Shown here piece after piece: positions 32,891-45,606 of a stretch of DNA of 64,000 bases. Position 1 is the stretch's first letter, and each line of letters starts with the position of its first letter. The stretch is taken from positions 366,932 to 430,931 of the forward strand of contig CACRXP010000388.1 of the NCBI GenBank assembly GCA_902702965.1, in the 5' to 3' direction. Source of the stretch: Spirometra erinaceieuropaei (Eukaryota; Platyhelminthes; Cestoda; Diphyllobothriidea; Diphyllobothriidae). The position numbers and the translations under genes were made by a program. A model generated the notes under the pieces. The model saw nothing but the letters and a program-made list of their open reading frames with translations, searched no databases and was not told the DNA's origin.

Positions 32891-35371
32891 TTTGGCACTT
32901 GGATGGCTGTGGTACCCGCCGTTGCCCCACTGAAGACAATGGATACACCCCTTCTGCTATCTCAGTGCGTCCGACGACTCGTGTATGCGGTCGCTGAGCG
33001 GTCATTCGGAGGTATTTGATATGGCGAAGACTTGATACAACCCGCAGACAGCGTGGGATGTTCTATCCCATAACAAACAGCCCTAAAGCCTCACAATCGG
33101 TCGTCTAATTGTCCCTTCGGTTTCGCAAGCCACAGAAATCCCTCGAAGCCCTAGAAAATAGGTGACAGCTTTGGATATATTACCAACACACAACAGCATT
33201 TTTTTAGAATCCCGCTTATTTGTTGCTATTATTTCGGTTTCCTTGGTTCATCAGGTTCTTTGGACAAAGTTAAGCCTAACACAGCGAATGAAATGGATCC
33301 TTATATCTCTGCATCCATCTCGCTGGGATGTGGCTCTCTGCATACTAGAATTTTTACATGTAAATTCACCTGAATGATAAGCGTGATCATTGCAGTAAAG
33401 CCAGTTGAGTGTTTGGGGTATTTGGGAGTTTGAGGCCATTCCTTATAATACGCGTTTTCTGCCTTTATCTTCTAGCTGGCTGTCTCGGATGAGGTGTTTA
33501 CACTTACCAGTCATTCGCCACACGGAGTTTTCCTGACCCCATGATCCGAGTCCATGTCATTCTGCTGGACTAAGTGGCATCATAAAACACTTCTACTTGC
33601 GACAACTGTCACTCACTCATTGCGCATTTAAACAATGAAAGTTTTAAAACAGTATCAACCGTTCGGAGAAACATTACTGAACACAGTAGATGCATTCCTT
33701 TCAAGCAAGCGGCTTCTGTTTGATTGCCTGCTGTGGCTAATACATGGGTAAATTACCAGAAGACATGCAAAAGCGGGAGTAAAGTTAAAAAAAAGCCTTA
33801 ACGCGGTAAACTACAGCAACAGGAATTAAGCACACCTTCTTAGACTATGGTAGAAGGGCTGTAAAAACGCTTTCAGTTTAACTAAGCCCGACTAGAGACC
33901 TTCCCCAGCAAAACTAGTGCTGATCTTTCATTAGTGGGGTTTAGAATTGCCTACCATCCATGTTTTCTGGTCTCCCTGGCATCTTCTCAGACCGTATGCT
34001 GGCGCTAGCTAAGCTGTTGCTTGAAAAAAGCAAGACGTTTTCCCGAGTAACGGTATTCTTTTATAGCAGAGTTAGAAAAAAAGGCAGACGCTGATATCAC
34101 CTGTGCATATTGTTTAAATGCCAACAGCAATACACTCGACAGATGGCAAATGTGGATATTTAAGTGTAGATCATAACTTCTAGGTCGGGTAAGAGATGGG
34201 GCCTCTGGCCAAAATACAGATAAACTAGATACCGATCTGGCCATTCTGGGACTAGCTGAACACGCCATTGTGCCTGGGCCTGTTCGCAAGAACAGTTTAT
34301 GTTACTGTGGAGAGAATTTGTTAGAAGCGTGTCCTCTGAAAAACGTCCTACGGGCGCGCGCGTGTGTTGTGTCTAAAAAAACCCTCTGTCACGGAAAAGG
34401 GAGATTAGCTAATGGCACGGGTCTTCCACTTCGGAGGTCATCTCATTTTTTTCACCAAGTTAAACAACCGTCTCAGAGCTATAGAGAAGTATTCATTTGA
34501 GAAAAACAATGTGATAGAGGTGGTATCAGATGTCCATGCGCCCTGGACGCCGAGGAGGCAAAAAAATTATATTAATCGGCCCGCCCGACGTCCAAAAAAA
34601 CACCTCTAGATTATGTGGTCAGCTGGAAACGCCCGACCGCAGATGAACCGATCCTATTATAACAGAGAGCGGGGAGATAGAAACAAATGAACTGCCTACG
34701 CGACCGTGGAACTTTGCCAAACAGGTGTAGAACGAAGCCTAACATATACTGATAAAGATTACTTAGTCTGTCCGAGCTGTATAACTTCGGTAACTATGAA
34801 GAGAAGATGGCGCGGCTATCGTGCCTTTTAAAATTAAAGATAAATGGATCAATAACGTTGATTAAACGTCTCAAAAGAGCGATAATTTTATAAAATTATG
34901 CCAGCGGTAGTTCCCGATTTGCGCCTATCGTATGGCCCACTGTAGGGGGCATTCCGTTAAGTGCACTAACTACTGGAATAGTCTATAGAAATGACTGGAG
35001 TAATGAAGAATTGCTACTAGCAAAGGCGTCAGACCTTATATTGATGGTTGTCAGCTCAGCTGCCATTATCAACCATTGATATCCTAATTCTAGGTCGGCG
35101 TCCGAGATTTGGACATTAGGCAGTTAGTAGCCAAGCGTTCTTAAATAAAGTGCCTCAACGTTCCATAGAGGAAATACACATCCAAAATCCCCCTGGGAGA
35201 AAGTGAAAACGTTCGCTTAGCCTTAAAACTTCAGGATCGGAAAAAAGGTCTGCACCTCCTACATAGAATCTTGATCCGGAGCTACAAGACAAGACGAAAA
35301 TCCCCATTTTAGTCCCGCAAAGGGGAAGATTAAATGAAGGGTACTGTCATATTAATTGCAACATTTCCTAG
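32891..35371. other. Long stretch without a recognised gene
   Basis: Short open frames only, such as 33162-33377 (+) and 34270-34609 (+). None combines splice borders, codon bias and a domain. Confidence 0.4.
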
Positions 35372-35534
35372 TTATGGCAGATGTCGAAAAAAGTGCAATT
35401 CACCAGCAGGTATATCAGTGGGTTCATTGTGATTTCAAGAGGTTACACGGAGCTACAGTAAAATCGGTCGTCAACTGTGCGAATAATCGATATCGTCCTG
35501 TCGCTGACCAGCTGGTTTATTCTACGAGGGTCAG
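35372..35534 (+). CDS. Candidate exon, unknown protein
   Basis: GCAACATTTCCTAG forms a good acceptor before 35372, and GGGTCAG followed by GTAGTG gives a donor. The frame begins MADVEKSAIHQQVYQWVHCD and continues KSVVNCANNRYRPVADQLVY. An inner CAGCAG/GTATAT site could act as an alternative donor. Codon usage is only mildly biased. No family was recognised. Confidence 0.3.
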
Positions 35535-36339
35535 GTAGTGTGTTGGACACATGAACTGGCTTTGCTGGCCAGTGCGACCCAGTCCTGTCACCGGAAACGG
35601 TTCGGTGAGGGAGGAGGTAGTGCGAGAGATGCTGCGCAAATCATTCTTCAGTCTCAATTAATTCACGAACTAGTCGCCGTTCTACGCTCAACGTGATGGA
35701 GGGAATCGCCGTTAGCGATAATTGACCCACCGGGCTGGCTAACTGCTCATTTTTCAGTGAGCGTTTCCGTCGGATTTCCGGGTGAAATTTGTTTCTTGGA
35801 TTGCGTTTTCTTCACAAGTTTCTGCTTATTTAAGCATGACAGAATTTGTGGAACTTTGAGAAAAACGAAGGAAACTGCCTGCAGGGGTGTTTGCGATGCA
35901 GTCCAACCGAAAATGTCACCCAGTTTGGATTCTGGGCTCGCCCTACGAGTCAGAAACAGATATAAGGCGCTTATGTAAGCAGCCATCGGGCGCGTTCGCT
36001 TTAATTCCAAGTCAGATCGTACGGCTTTGAGAAAGGGTGGTCAGCGGTGGCGCTGGATTTCTGACCTGATTGGGTTTATTACTTCCCCTAGTCAGTAATT
36101 GCTGTGCAATTTTGAAAATATCTGAAATGTTCTGGACTAGAGGAATTTCTGACGTCATAGTGAACATAGGGGCGAAATGTGCGTGTCTAGTCCCGAATTT
36201 GTACTTATTATTTACTTTCGATAAAACGCCCATGAACCCTTCTGCAAACCTATCCTGTCTGGACTACCAGTACCCGGACCGAGCAACTCACGCATCCCAG
36301 TTGAGAGGTTATCCGAAAATGGAGCAAGACTGCTAAATA
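35535..36339. other. No gene seen
   Basis: Overlapping short open frames on both strands (35747-36336) with no splice borders I can defend. Confidence 0.4.
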
Positions 36340-37130
36340 AATGACGATAAGTTCTTTCTTTTATCTAGTGGGGCTCGCGACGGCGGAATCGCCGACGGAA
36401 TCATCAGTATCTGCGGCCTTTGATGACTCAATAGACCCGATTCGCTGTCTCCCTTCTGGTCCTCAGCGTCGATGGCTCCCTTGCCCCTCCCCCCGCCCCT
36501 CCGCCTTGCGGTTTCCTATGCCTCTCTGTCTCACGCAAGTTCTGTCGGCCAGCAATTGGGTGACAGTCGGGCCACGCATGTGCGCACGGCCTGCCCGCCC
36601 CTGCTGCTGCCTGTCTCAACAGTGTTCACCGGATACTATTCTGCACAGAAGGTGGCACCGCGTGTCAGACATTTGTGTCACGCGCGAAGACGCCCACTGC
36701 CCAGAGTGAAAGTCTAAATGAGTAATGTTCCTTCGCGTCCCCGCAACCCGAGATACCATCATCGACATCGTCAGTATCCCGACCCCCCCCCCAGAAGGTG
36801 AAGTTCTGTTTCGGCCAGAGGTCTAAACGCAGTGCCGTCTTGGTGGCGGTTTGCCCAAATACTTACGCTCACGTCTTGCAAAGCCTGTTCAAGCAACTGT
36901 GTCATCCAGCCGCAGGTCTGTCCTCCCCCTCCCTCCCTCAGGCGCTGGCTAAAATGAGAGAAAAGAGCAAACTCCCGATGGGCTGCTTTAGGTGTCCACA
37001 TAACCTGCGATCTCTCCTTTGCTGACCAATGAAACAGCGGGTCCCATTGCCTTTCTAGGGGAGGGGGAGAGCAATTTCGCGGTTGTTGGCGCCGATCAAA
37101 GGCCAAACTTGCCAAGGTGCAGACTCGAAC
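36340..37130. other. GC-rich block, several overlapping open frames
   Basis: GC content is visibly above the flanks, and both strands stay open for 60-120 codons (for example 36341-36709 + and 37115-36771 -). That is what GC-rich DNA does by chance. Translations are proline- and arginine-rich with no domain. It could be a CpG-rich promoter region, an old repeat or an exon cluster. A run of 10 C is near 36783. Confidence 0.3.
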
Positions 37131-39114
37131 ACCATTGGTTTTGTGGCTACGCAGAAGCTACTTTACAAAGTCTTCCTCTCCTGTTCAAGCACATTTTTAT
37201 AATTGTAATTGTAAAACGTCTTACTGACTTGCACTGGTGGTATGTGCATCTATGGCGTAGTTGGTGCAGGCGTTTAGGAAGTAGGGATTTAGACATACAT
37301 GGTGAATTCATGAAATTAAAATAGAACTGTTCCCAACTATGCCTTTTCATTCACAAAATGGCAGGGGGATGTCCGACATGTTGCCATGTTAATCACAACA
37401 ATGGCCCTCTCATAAAAAACAGCACCTGGCTTGGGAGAACGATATTTAACAATGGCAGTTCTTTTATAGAGAAAACTGATGATTTAAGTAGATCAAATCT
37501 CAGATTTTGCATGCCATCTTCTGAGTTCCAGACAAAATTGTTAACGCTGTGTCAAGAGGAGGAACCAGGATCGAACAAAAAGGACGAGGGAGCAATCTTT
37601 TATTCTGATGTGACGACCAAATGAATGCTCCCAACGCTTTTGAATGTTGGCAGAAATTGTCTTCCCATCTGTAAAAATCTCACTGACAACTGTAGCCGAC
37701 CTGATTAGTTGGTCAAGGAGCGAGTTGGTGATTGGGTTTGAACGATCAGTTTAGGTTGATGAAACGGGTAGAAAGGAAGGAAAAGTAAGAATAGGATGTT
37801 TTTGAAAACATTAGATCAGCTTGTTCTGTTTTTAAGTTGACTCACAAATCCAATAATCGGAATGCTTTTGGTTACTTTTGGCCCTAAATAAAACTGGAGT
37901 GTACACATCCATCGGTAACATTGTTAGTTTGGCTCAAATTGAAAAAAAAGCCCTCTGAGAAAGAGCGAGAAACGGAATTCTTTGTCGAGTTTTTCACTGA
38001 GCCTAAACAATACACCGACGAGCACATCGGCGAATGTTCTAGCGCAGTCTGAAATTTTGACAAGTGAACCTACAACTACTGTGCAAACGAAGACCAGATA
38101 TGAACGCCCAGTTGAATGCAGGTGTTGTAAGCAAACGTATTTTGGGCAGTATTAGTTGAAAAAGGATCCACTGCGAAGGTAACAAGAAAGTGTTTCACTT
38201 GTATTACAGAATGTCTGATAAATTTTCGAGACGTTGGTGCCATTGTGACACCCTCCACCTTCCGTAAACTTGACTTTCTTTTTTGGCTTTACGACCTCAA
38301 CCAAGAAGTAACAGACTAAGCTTCTCACGAGTAAACAAATGTCGTCACTCTTACCTACGAAGCACAATGAGAAACTAGCAGAAGTCCAGCGCCGTAGAGC
38401 CCACAATCGGGTACGAGACCTTCAGTCTGCAATATTTGTGCTCAAAAAGGCAACAGAATCTTCGTATTGATGTCAGCTTTTAACTACATGCAATTGTCCC
38501 TATCAACACAGGAATTGCAAACCTCCTGATTTTTATGTATACGCTGCTTTCTTTGAAGTACGTCAGGGACACAAGTCCCCTGGTAATAGATCTGTCGATC
38601 TACATTAACATTCTACGACCACTCGTCGGCTAAACTGTGTGGTGGAAAAGTGGACACTTTGTAGCCTTTTTGCTCCGCCCGCTAACAAGAAGCGCTCATG
38701 CCCTTAGCTCAAACTGTTGGTCTGAAACCACCTGACGCAAGGAGGATGGACAACTTTTCTTTTACGGCCGATTCTAATAAAGTTGATATTAATGCGTCCA
38801 GGCACATAGAGGATGCTACCAAACCAGGAAGTGCAGAGCACGGTTCAAAACCTCCTCCCATGCATTAAGGAGTTGTGCTTAATTTCGCCTTTAGACCCTT
38901 TGTTCCGGTCCTCTTTGGCATGCATTATCAGCGTCGTTGCTAGTCATCAGATCGTTGGTCGCTGACCGACACATACCTACTCTGGTGCATCTAAGGTGGG
39001 CAGATTTCGGGGCAGGGGTATAGTATTTAACCTCCCCTGGGGAGACCGTAGTTAGCTATAGACCTAACGCCATGCCTGCAATCGTGAAGTTCTAGCCCGC
39101 AAACCTTTGTGGAA
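37131..39114. other. No gene established
   Basis: On the minus strand near 38180 a strong acceptor-like tract (CTTGTTACCTTCGCAG) precedes a short open frame ending at 38076, and near 38360 TTCGTAG/GTAAGA looks like a donor. The peptide between them lacks bias and I do not call an exon. No repeats were recognised. Confidence 0.3.
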
Positions 39115-39290
39115 AACTCGGGCGTACCGTGACCTCAGGCCAAACCCTAAAACCCCGACCCAAGCCTCCACCCTAACTCCAAAGCACAGCCTAAGTTTGA
39201 CAGCCCTAGTCCCAAGAATAACCCAACCAACGCCACTGCTAACTGGTGTCAAAACCCCAACCGTGAGCCCAAAACGGGCAAATTTAATGT
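39115..39290. repeat. Degenerate telomere-like patch
   Basis: CCAAACCCTAAAACCCCGAC, CACCCTAACTCC, ACAGCCCTAGTCCC and ATAACCCAACC units are decayed CCCTAA-type repeats. Long open frames on both strands here (39486-39064 and 39107-39367) arise from the repeat and are not genes. Confidence 0.6.
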
Positions 39291-40061
39291 CATTTACGCG
39301 ATTAGAGGTTATAATCCGCTTCCCGCATAACCACTTTTGTGACCTACCGCCAGACAAACCGTTATGAAGCACATCTACGTCAGCAAGATAAACCACCCAG
39401 GCGGTTAAAAACCTTACCCTTACCAATTTTGAAATCAAAACATACGCAGGAGAAAGGAATAAAAGGACTCTGTATGGGTACGGCACCTTAGTTTAGTTAA
39501 TTCTGAACTAAGAAGAGGGCTTCGTCAGAAGTGAAGTAATGCTATCAATGGAAAGGCACGCGCCAGATTTTAACAATGAAACCTTCTATACTCATCCTGG
39601 TGTCCACAGCGAAGTGTGACCTACCTATCTCCTTTTCTATGCACATTACAAGTTGTTTGTGGTTCGGGGAAAAATCCGCAAAGTGTAGGTTTCAGGTGAA
39701 CTCCTTTTTGAGACATGTGCCTCTGAAGTTTATGTACAAGGGTAGGAAAAAGGAAGATTTCAGATGGGCTATTTGTATCCATTCACTAGCGCCTCTAAAA
39801 CTGTCGATGCAGTTAGCTACAACTGCCGACAACCGAAGCTGCACTGCGCGCTATAACGTCCGTGTAATATGGTAAATCCGATGATCCAACTTCGTCTTCC
39901 GACAAAGATATTTCGATTACACGGGTTTCCTGGTCTCCAAACCCATTTTCAATTGGAAAGCTACGGCGTTCTCTGAGGTAGATTGGCCAAGGGCATAAAA
40001 TAACCAGCAGTAATAATGTGAATAGGTCTCTAACAAGCCCAAGAAACTGGAACTAGCAAAA
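39291..40061. other. No gene seen
   Basis: The open frame 39576-39875 (+) begins MKPSILILVSTAKCDL, mildly signal-like, but has no splice borders or domain. Treated as chance. Confidence 0.35.
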
Positions 40062-40948
40062 CCTGCAGAATTTGGCCTATCTAATGAAATGTTAACTTAA
40101 ATTTTCAATTGTGCTATAAAATAGAAGGAAGTATTTAGGCGGAAATTTAGTAGGGGTTACCCTGTGACAGAAGTCGAATGCATTTTAGTCACGCTAGAAA
40201 AAGGCTTTTGAGTTGGCTATTTGCGAAAATACACTCAAAAAAACGTGGCCATTTCAGTGGCATGATTTTCTTTCTATTGATAAGCGATTTACTCATAAAT
40301 CCAATTGCAGATCATAGAAAATATGAAGAAGAACAGTTTTTATTGTACTTCTTTGGTAGCAGATTACGCCCTCTTTCGGTTTATAGACATATCAAATCCC
40401 GAGTGATTTTGAATACGACCCGCAGCTGCATCTAAGTTTACGGTATCCAAACCGCATGCTGTTTACTTTACGTGTAAGAAAACTCGCACACTTCTCTGCC
40501 TTCTTGAAAATACATTACATGATTCAAAAGCACCACGAATAAACGGACATAGGTGATGTTTTATGAACGGACATTTAGTGACCTAAAAAAAGTTTCTAAT
40601 TACAAGAGTTTTTTGAAGTCGAATATTACCTTCTCGTCGTGCGATAAAATTAAAACGACGTACTTTTTTACCAAACGATTACAATAGACAATAATTTTGT
40701 GCGTGTATTCCTTAACATACAAGTGAATTTAAGAGATTATTGCAAATCCAACAATTAATACTACGGAAACGATTTTTTTTCGCCAAGTGCCGTTTTTCCA
40801 TAAAGGGACGCATTCAAAAGCGGAGAACCTGGCCTGCCTGTTTTGCTTCAGAATTATCAATATTAGGACCCCACTTAAGTAATCCTTTCTAATCGAAAAC
40901 ACGTTTCAGAATTTCGGGTAACATTCCATGGAATAGGCCAGCTACTGT
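40062..40948. mobile_element. Old fold-back MITE copy
   Basis: The right end keeps TAATCCTTTCTAATCGAAAA, TTTCAGAATTTCGGG, and GGCCAGCTACTGTGG. The left end keeps GGCCTATCTAATGAAATGTT in inverted relation. At about 890 bp it is slightly shorter than the reference copy. An open frame at 40178-40435 is not transposase-like. Confidence 0.65.
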
Positions 40949-43900
40949 GGGAGCGGCCGTATTGCTGACTTCGACTGACCACCATTTGCGGATAAAATCC
41001 ACTTAATCTTCCTCAGTCATGTCTCAACTGGCCTTCCCACCCCTGCGCAACATGTGGACACCATGTCAGCAGACCTCCTAAAGACTTTTTGTAGAGCCTT
41101 ACGTTGTAAGTCTTCTCAGTACTACGTGAGACTAAATGTTATACATTTTGCTTGTGATATTTATCCACATGACTGCGAGATTAATACAGCAAGCCGCATG
41201 CATGAAGCCCTTCCGTGCGCAATGCTACACACGCAACCTGACGTGCGGTTTGATAAATGACCAATTAGTAAACATCTCGCTACCAGCTGTTTACCGGGGG
41301 AGAATGGCTGTCCAAAATCTGGAAGGTCATCCCACCAGGAACCAGACGTCGGACACAGGCGTTGAGAATATTATATTTCTCAGAACACATTCTTTCTCTC
41401 TCTTTCTACTGCTTCCTTTGAGACGGAGCTGCACGGTTTACAATTTCTGTCTAGTCAAACTGAGAATCGGGATATTAACAGGAGTATAGCACCACCAGTC
41501 AGACAAGGATGACAAAGCCGTGACTTGTGCTTATTTGCAAGGTTAGAAGTGATTGCTATGGTCTTCCAATGCACACAGGAATTGCAGGCAAAAGAAGGCG
41601 TCAATTAAAGTCGTACTTCCATCATCCGGCCCATTTTTGGTGACGCCTTGTTTTAATGTGGTAACTAGCACTGTTTTGAGATCTAGCGGTGAAATTCGAC
41701 AGAAGTTAATTTAGATCGGCAATATGAGTAAAGGAGAACCAAGCCGCAAAAGGGCGTTATGGCTTTTTGAAGTTTTATCTCACGGAAAACGAATAAAACC
41801 TAATTAGCTCACTAAAACGGAAGGAACATCTGAGTAATTTCCTATTCTCCACCGATAAACACCTTCTTGGACTTTTGGATCCGCCAACTGCTGAGGGCAC
41901 CGCGGTAGATCTAGGTGATGGAATTGTACACCGGCCCAAAGCTTCCGTGTGCAGCTAAGTCATGAGACTTAAAAACTGAATAAATCCCAGTGAGCAGTCA
42001 GCGCCGTGTATCGAATCCTGTGAATAAACTCTCCTCATTTCTACCTAGGCCAGACTGAAATCAAGCTCGTATCGCGCAAACGCGATCATTAGCTGGTTAT
42101 GCGACGGAGTGACAAATTGGCCTGTGTGGCTACCCACAACTTCAAAAGAGTCCACTAAATTAACTTTGTAACTGCCAAAGCATCAATGTCTGCACTGGAA
42201 AAAAGACAGGCCGAGAGTTGCAGTATGTCACCATGTACGCGTTTTCCCGCAGCATGAGAAGACGATGGAGGAGAAGGAGTTCCGTTTACCTGATAAACGC
42301 ATCGGGAATTAATTATTTAATTTCTAGGCGATTTCATTTGCTGTGAAATGTCTTCAGCACTCTTTCCGTATCTTCTAGTATCTATTTATACTTCTGCAGC
42401 ACTCATTAGCCACACCTGATTGATCAAGTAGGGCCGTTATATAGAAAGTCCGCTGCGGATGGCTGGAGTCATGAGGTAAAATTTTCAGTAGTCTAAATAA
42501 AAACGACCTCAGAACGACCTCAAAAAGTCAGCTGTTGAACCTGTAGCGAAGGTGTAACGAGGGCAGTGAATGACAGTTGCAACAAGAGACGATATATCCT
42601 ATAAAAAATACTATCAAGTAAAGCGGTGTCACGATTCTCGTGCCCTGTTTTAATTTACCGTAAGTTCTGAATACTTTCGAAGCCGCATAGTAACAACTAA
42701 CCATGAAAAGTATCGGGAAATGTTGCCGCATCAAGCGACTGCTAAGTGGAATAGGTAAAAATCGAATAAAAGTATGTAATCGGCTTCAGAAACGGTCGAA
42801 GTGCTTTGTTTTGTACACCGTAATTGCAGATTTTCTTGCTGTTAATCAAACTGACCAAGTGCCGGACACAGTATATGAAAGCAGACATCTTATTAAATTT
42901 TTATCTCTCCATTATAAGGAATATGAATTAACTTTATTTGGGCATTTAATGTAGCATGCTTAACAAGGGAAGTTAAATATCTTTATTTGGAGATCTCTAC
43001 TGTCTTTAAAATAAAATTTTCCAGAATAGGATAAGTAAACAACAATTCATTTCAATGATATCTTCTTCAAAATTCTCCACAGCAAGTGATGCGGCCTGTG
43101 GCGTCTAGGACAATTGCTACATCTGTCAAAGGTGCGCAGAAAATGAAAATTTGGAAACCCGGACAACTCGTCTACAGTGGTCTTCGACAGTGGAAGAATG
43201 CGTACCTCAAGCAAAGCGCATAGAATTCTTGCAACGGAACCCTAGGCCCATCAACGTGGGCGTCTCAGTGATTCCATGCAACAGCGTTCATTTGGGATGG
43301 AGATGGGAGTGATCAAATTAAGGTTGTCACAAGCTCATCTCAAGTGAATATTTCTAATTGTGCTTTATTGGAATTGGCGCGCAGTTGCCTACGAGGGTAG
43401 ATAATCATTTTTAAAATTGATGGAGAACACGTACGCTTGAATTAGGACGTCCCCGCTATTACTGCTGACCTTGCGCTGAAGTCCATGTAGTTTAACCTTA
43501 AATTTAAACCTAACTACCCTAGTTTTAATCCAGACATTTTTTAAGAAAGTTTAAGTCTCTGTTGTTTTTAATAAATGGTCAAGTAATGGCATCTGGGAGG
43601 CACGAAGGTCAGGTCTGTTGTATATATGCGGCTTCGCTTTCTGTGGGGGTTGCTTCCTTTTGGAGGACGTTAGTACTTTGCTGTCATCACGAAATAAAAT
43701 TCAAATTTCTGTCTCTCTAGTTATACACACTGAATACTAGCATAAATGAAGGATAAGGTTTTTCTCACTCCAGGAACTTTATATAACATAATTCTAATAC
43801 CGATGGGAATGAAGTACAAATTTGCATTATTCATAAATGACGCCCAATTGCATTCGACTAAAAGCCTCACTTGATTTTCGTCATGCAAAATAATCATTAC

Positions 43901-45200
43901 TCGGACAATATTTAGGTTTTGATTGCATGGCTCTGCTTATGTACAGTCCAATGCTTCGCTTAGTAGGAAAAGGGAAACGGTCTGATTTAAACTCGCCAAA
44001 GAAAGTAAGATTTCTTGAGAATGTGTGATAAATGAAAATAATTTGTTGCGAAGTCATTTTGTGCATCAAAACGTCTAAAGATATTTACCACATTTTCAAG
44101 TTACCTTGCTCTCGTTGTTCCGTTAACCCATTTCCTATTCAGTCCTATGCTTTTGTGCATTCGCTACTATAATATATTAAAGGGAATTCTACTCATTTCA
44201 AATCAACATCTCAAATGTGGTTTCGAATATGAAATTAATTTTAAGGTAGACTATTCTCTTCCGGCAACTGTCCGCGCCAAACACTCCTAGTTTTCTTTGT
44301 AAAAGACAGGCTCTTTCCTCTTTTCTCCAAAAGCATGCGTTGATTTCGCGCAAACATGCAAAAACGGGAAAAAATATACTGAACGAAATATAAATGCTTT
44401 TTCCGGAACCGTCCACACTTTAATCTACGTGAGGTACCACAAAATCTTCTGCAAAGTTATCCGCGCTTCAGGCCACCTACGTAATCCCAACTAAAGACCC
44501 TTCGTTTACGTCATGTACATTTGAGAGCAAAGTGTGTAACCACCTTAAAACACCATGCGACATAAACAATGTCAAAAAATTCCGCATTTAAAGTTGGCGT
44601 CTCAGTTACGGCACCAAGAAAACAAGTTCATTTTGCATATCCAGCTATCTACATCTACTTACTCTTTTAAAATACCTTCAGAAAAGGGATGGTCAGCGGA
44701 GGTCACTTTCATTTTAAAAATTTTAATAGGACAGTCACGCGTGTCTGTGCATTTTGTTACTCCGCAGAGGTATAACTTTATTGGACTATGAGTGGTAACC
44801 GAAAATATGCTCTAAAACGGCAGATGGCTTCCTGGTAATTGTTACACCGCGAATTATCAATTTTTAGACATAGAAGTACACAAAATTTTATAAAGTTAGG
44901 ACAAGTACTTATAGTAATGTAACATCCTTATACTTTCAGTTCGTAATGAGTAGGATATGCGGTCTAACGCAGGCAGACCAAAATAGATCACAGTTGCTAT
45001 TTGGGAGTCAAAACATTTTGATTCATGCAATGTTGCCATAATTATTCCCTCTAAACCTGGAGGAATAAAGTCTGCCGATGAGACCACGGAGAACCTATCC
45101 AACCCTGTCGAAAAACCCTTTGCTATCAGAGTTTAAATGTTGAATAATTTACGAAATTGTCTTTTTAAACACATCTACTAGCTCAAGGTGTACGTTTAGG
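40949..45200. other. Long stretch without a recognised gene
   Basis: Only small open frames, none with convincing borders. A two-copy tandem of AACGACCTCA lies at about 42503-42524. The sequence becomes more AT-rich after 42300. I saw no transposon ends, tRNA or coding-biased exon here. Confidence 0.35.
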
Positions 45201-45209
45201 CGTGCATAC

Positions 45210-45413
45210 TTGAAAACTGCTTGTGTTACCAAAGGGGTCAACGAACCTCCGGCGACTGAGTGTTTGGCCTCTCGTCAGTGTTGCATGAAGATGGACCACG
45301 TGGCCCGGTCTGCCCGTATTTGTACGTGTGGTGCGGCCAGAAGTGTCGAGGAGAGATTTCCGGCAACTGTCTACAGAAGCCCCTGCACAAGTCCGGCAGC
45401 ACTGCAGCTCTGA
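45210..45413 (+). CDS. Doubtful cysteine-rich reading frame
   Basis: In a GC-richer island (45230-45550) the plus strand reads TACVTKGVNEPPATECLASR, then QCCMKMDHVARSARICTCGA, and ends at TGA after SPAALQL. It gives a C-x12-C-x5-CC-x12-C-x-C spacing. Both minus-strand frames across the same island are open too (to 45606), so strand and coding status are unclear. The acceptor before it (GTACGTTTAG) is weak. Confidence 0.15.
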   Translation: MKTACVTKGVNEPPATECLASRQCCMKMDHVARSARICTCGAARSVEERFPATVYRSPCTSPAALQL

Positions 45414-45606
45414 TTGGCGCAAAATAACTGCGCCAATGATGATTACTGACGGGGTGCCGCTGTGTGCCAGACAGGAAACCCTCTAGTGTGAGTCGCGGAA
45501 ACGTATCTGCGCAGGTGAAACAGCCGTTAATAACGTGGCTCTTACGATCTACAGTTACCGTCTTAGTAAACAAATCGCATAACGGACAGGAGAGTGACCG
45601 ATTCAT

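Noticed and set aside
36341..36709. Secreted protein starting MTISSFFYLVGLATAESP
   Set aside because: The downstream sequence is low-complexity GC-rich translation, both strands are open, and no donor supports a short signal exon.
39064..39486. 140-codon minus-strand gene
   Set aside because: Most of the frame is telomere-like CCCTAA-type repeat read on the opposite strand, with the other strand also open.
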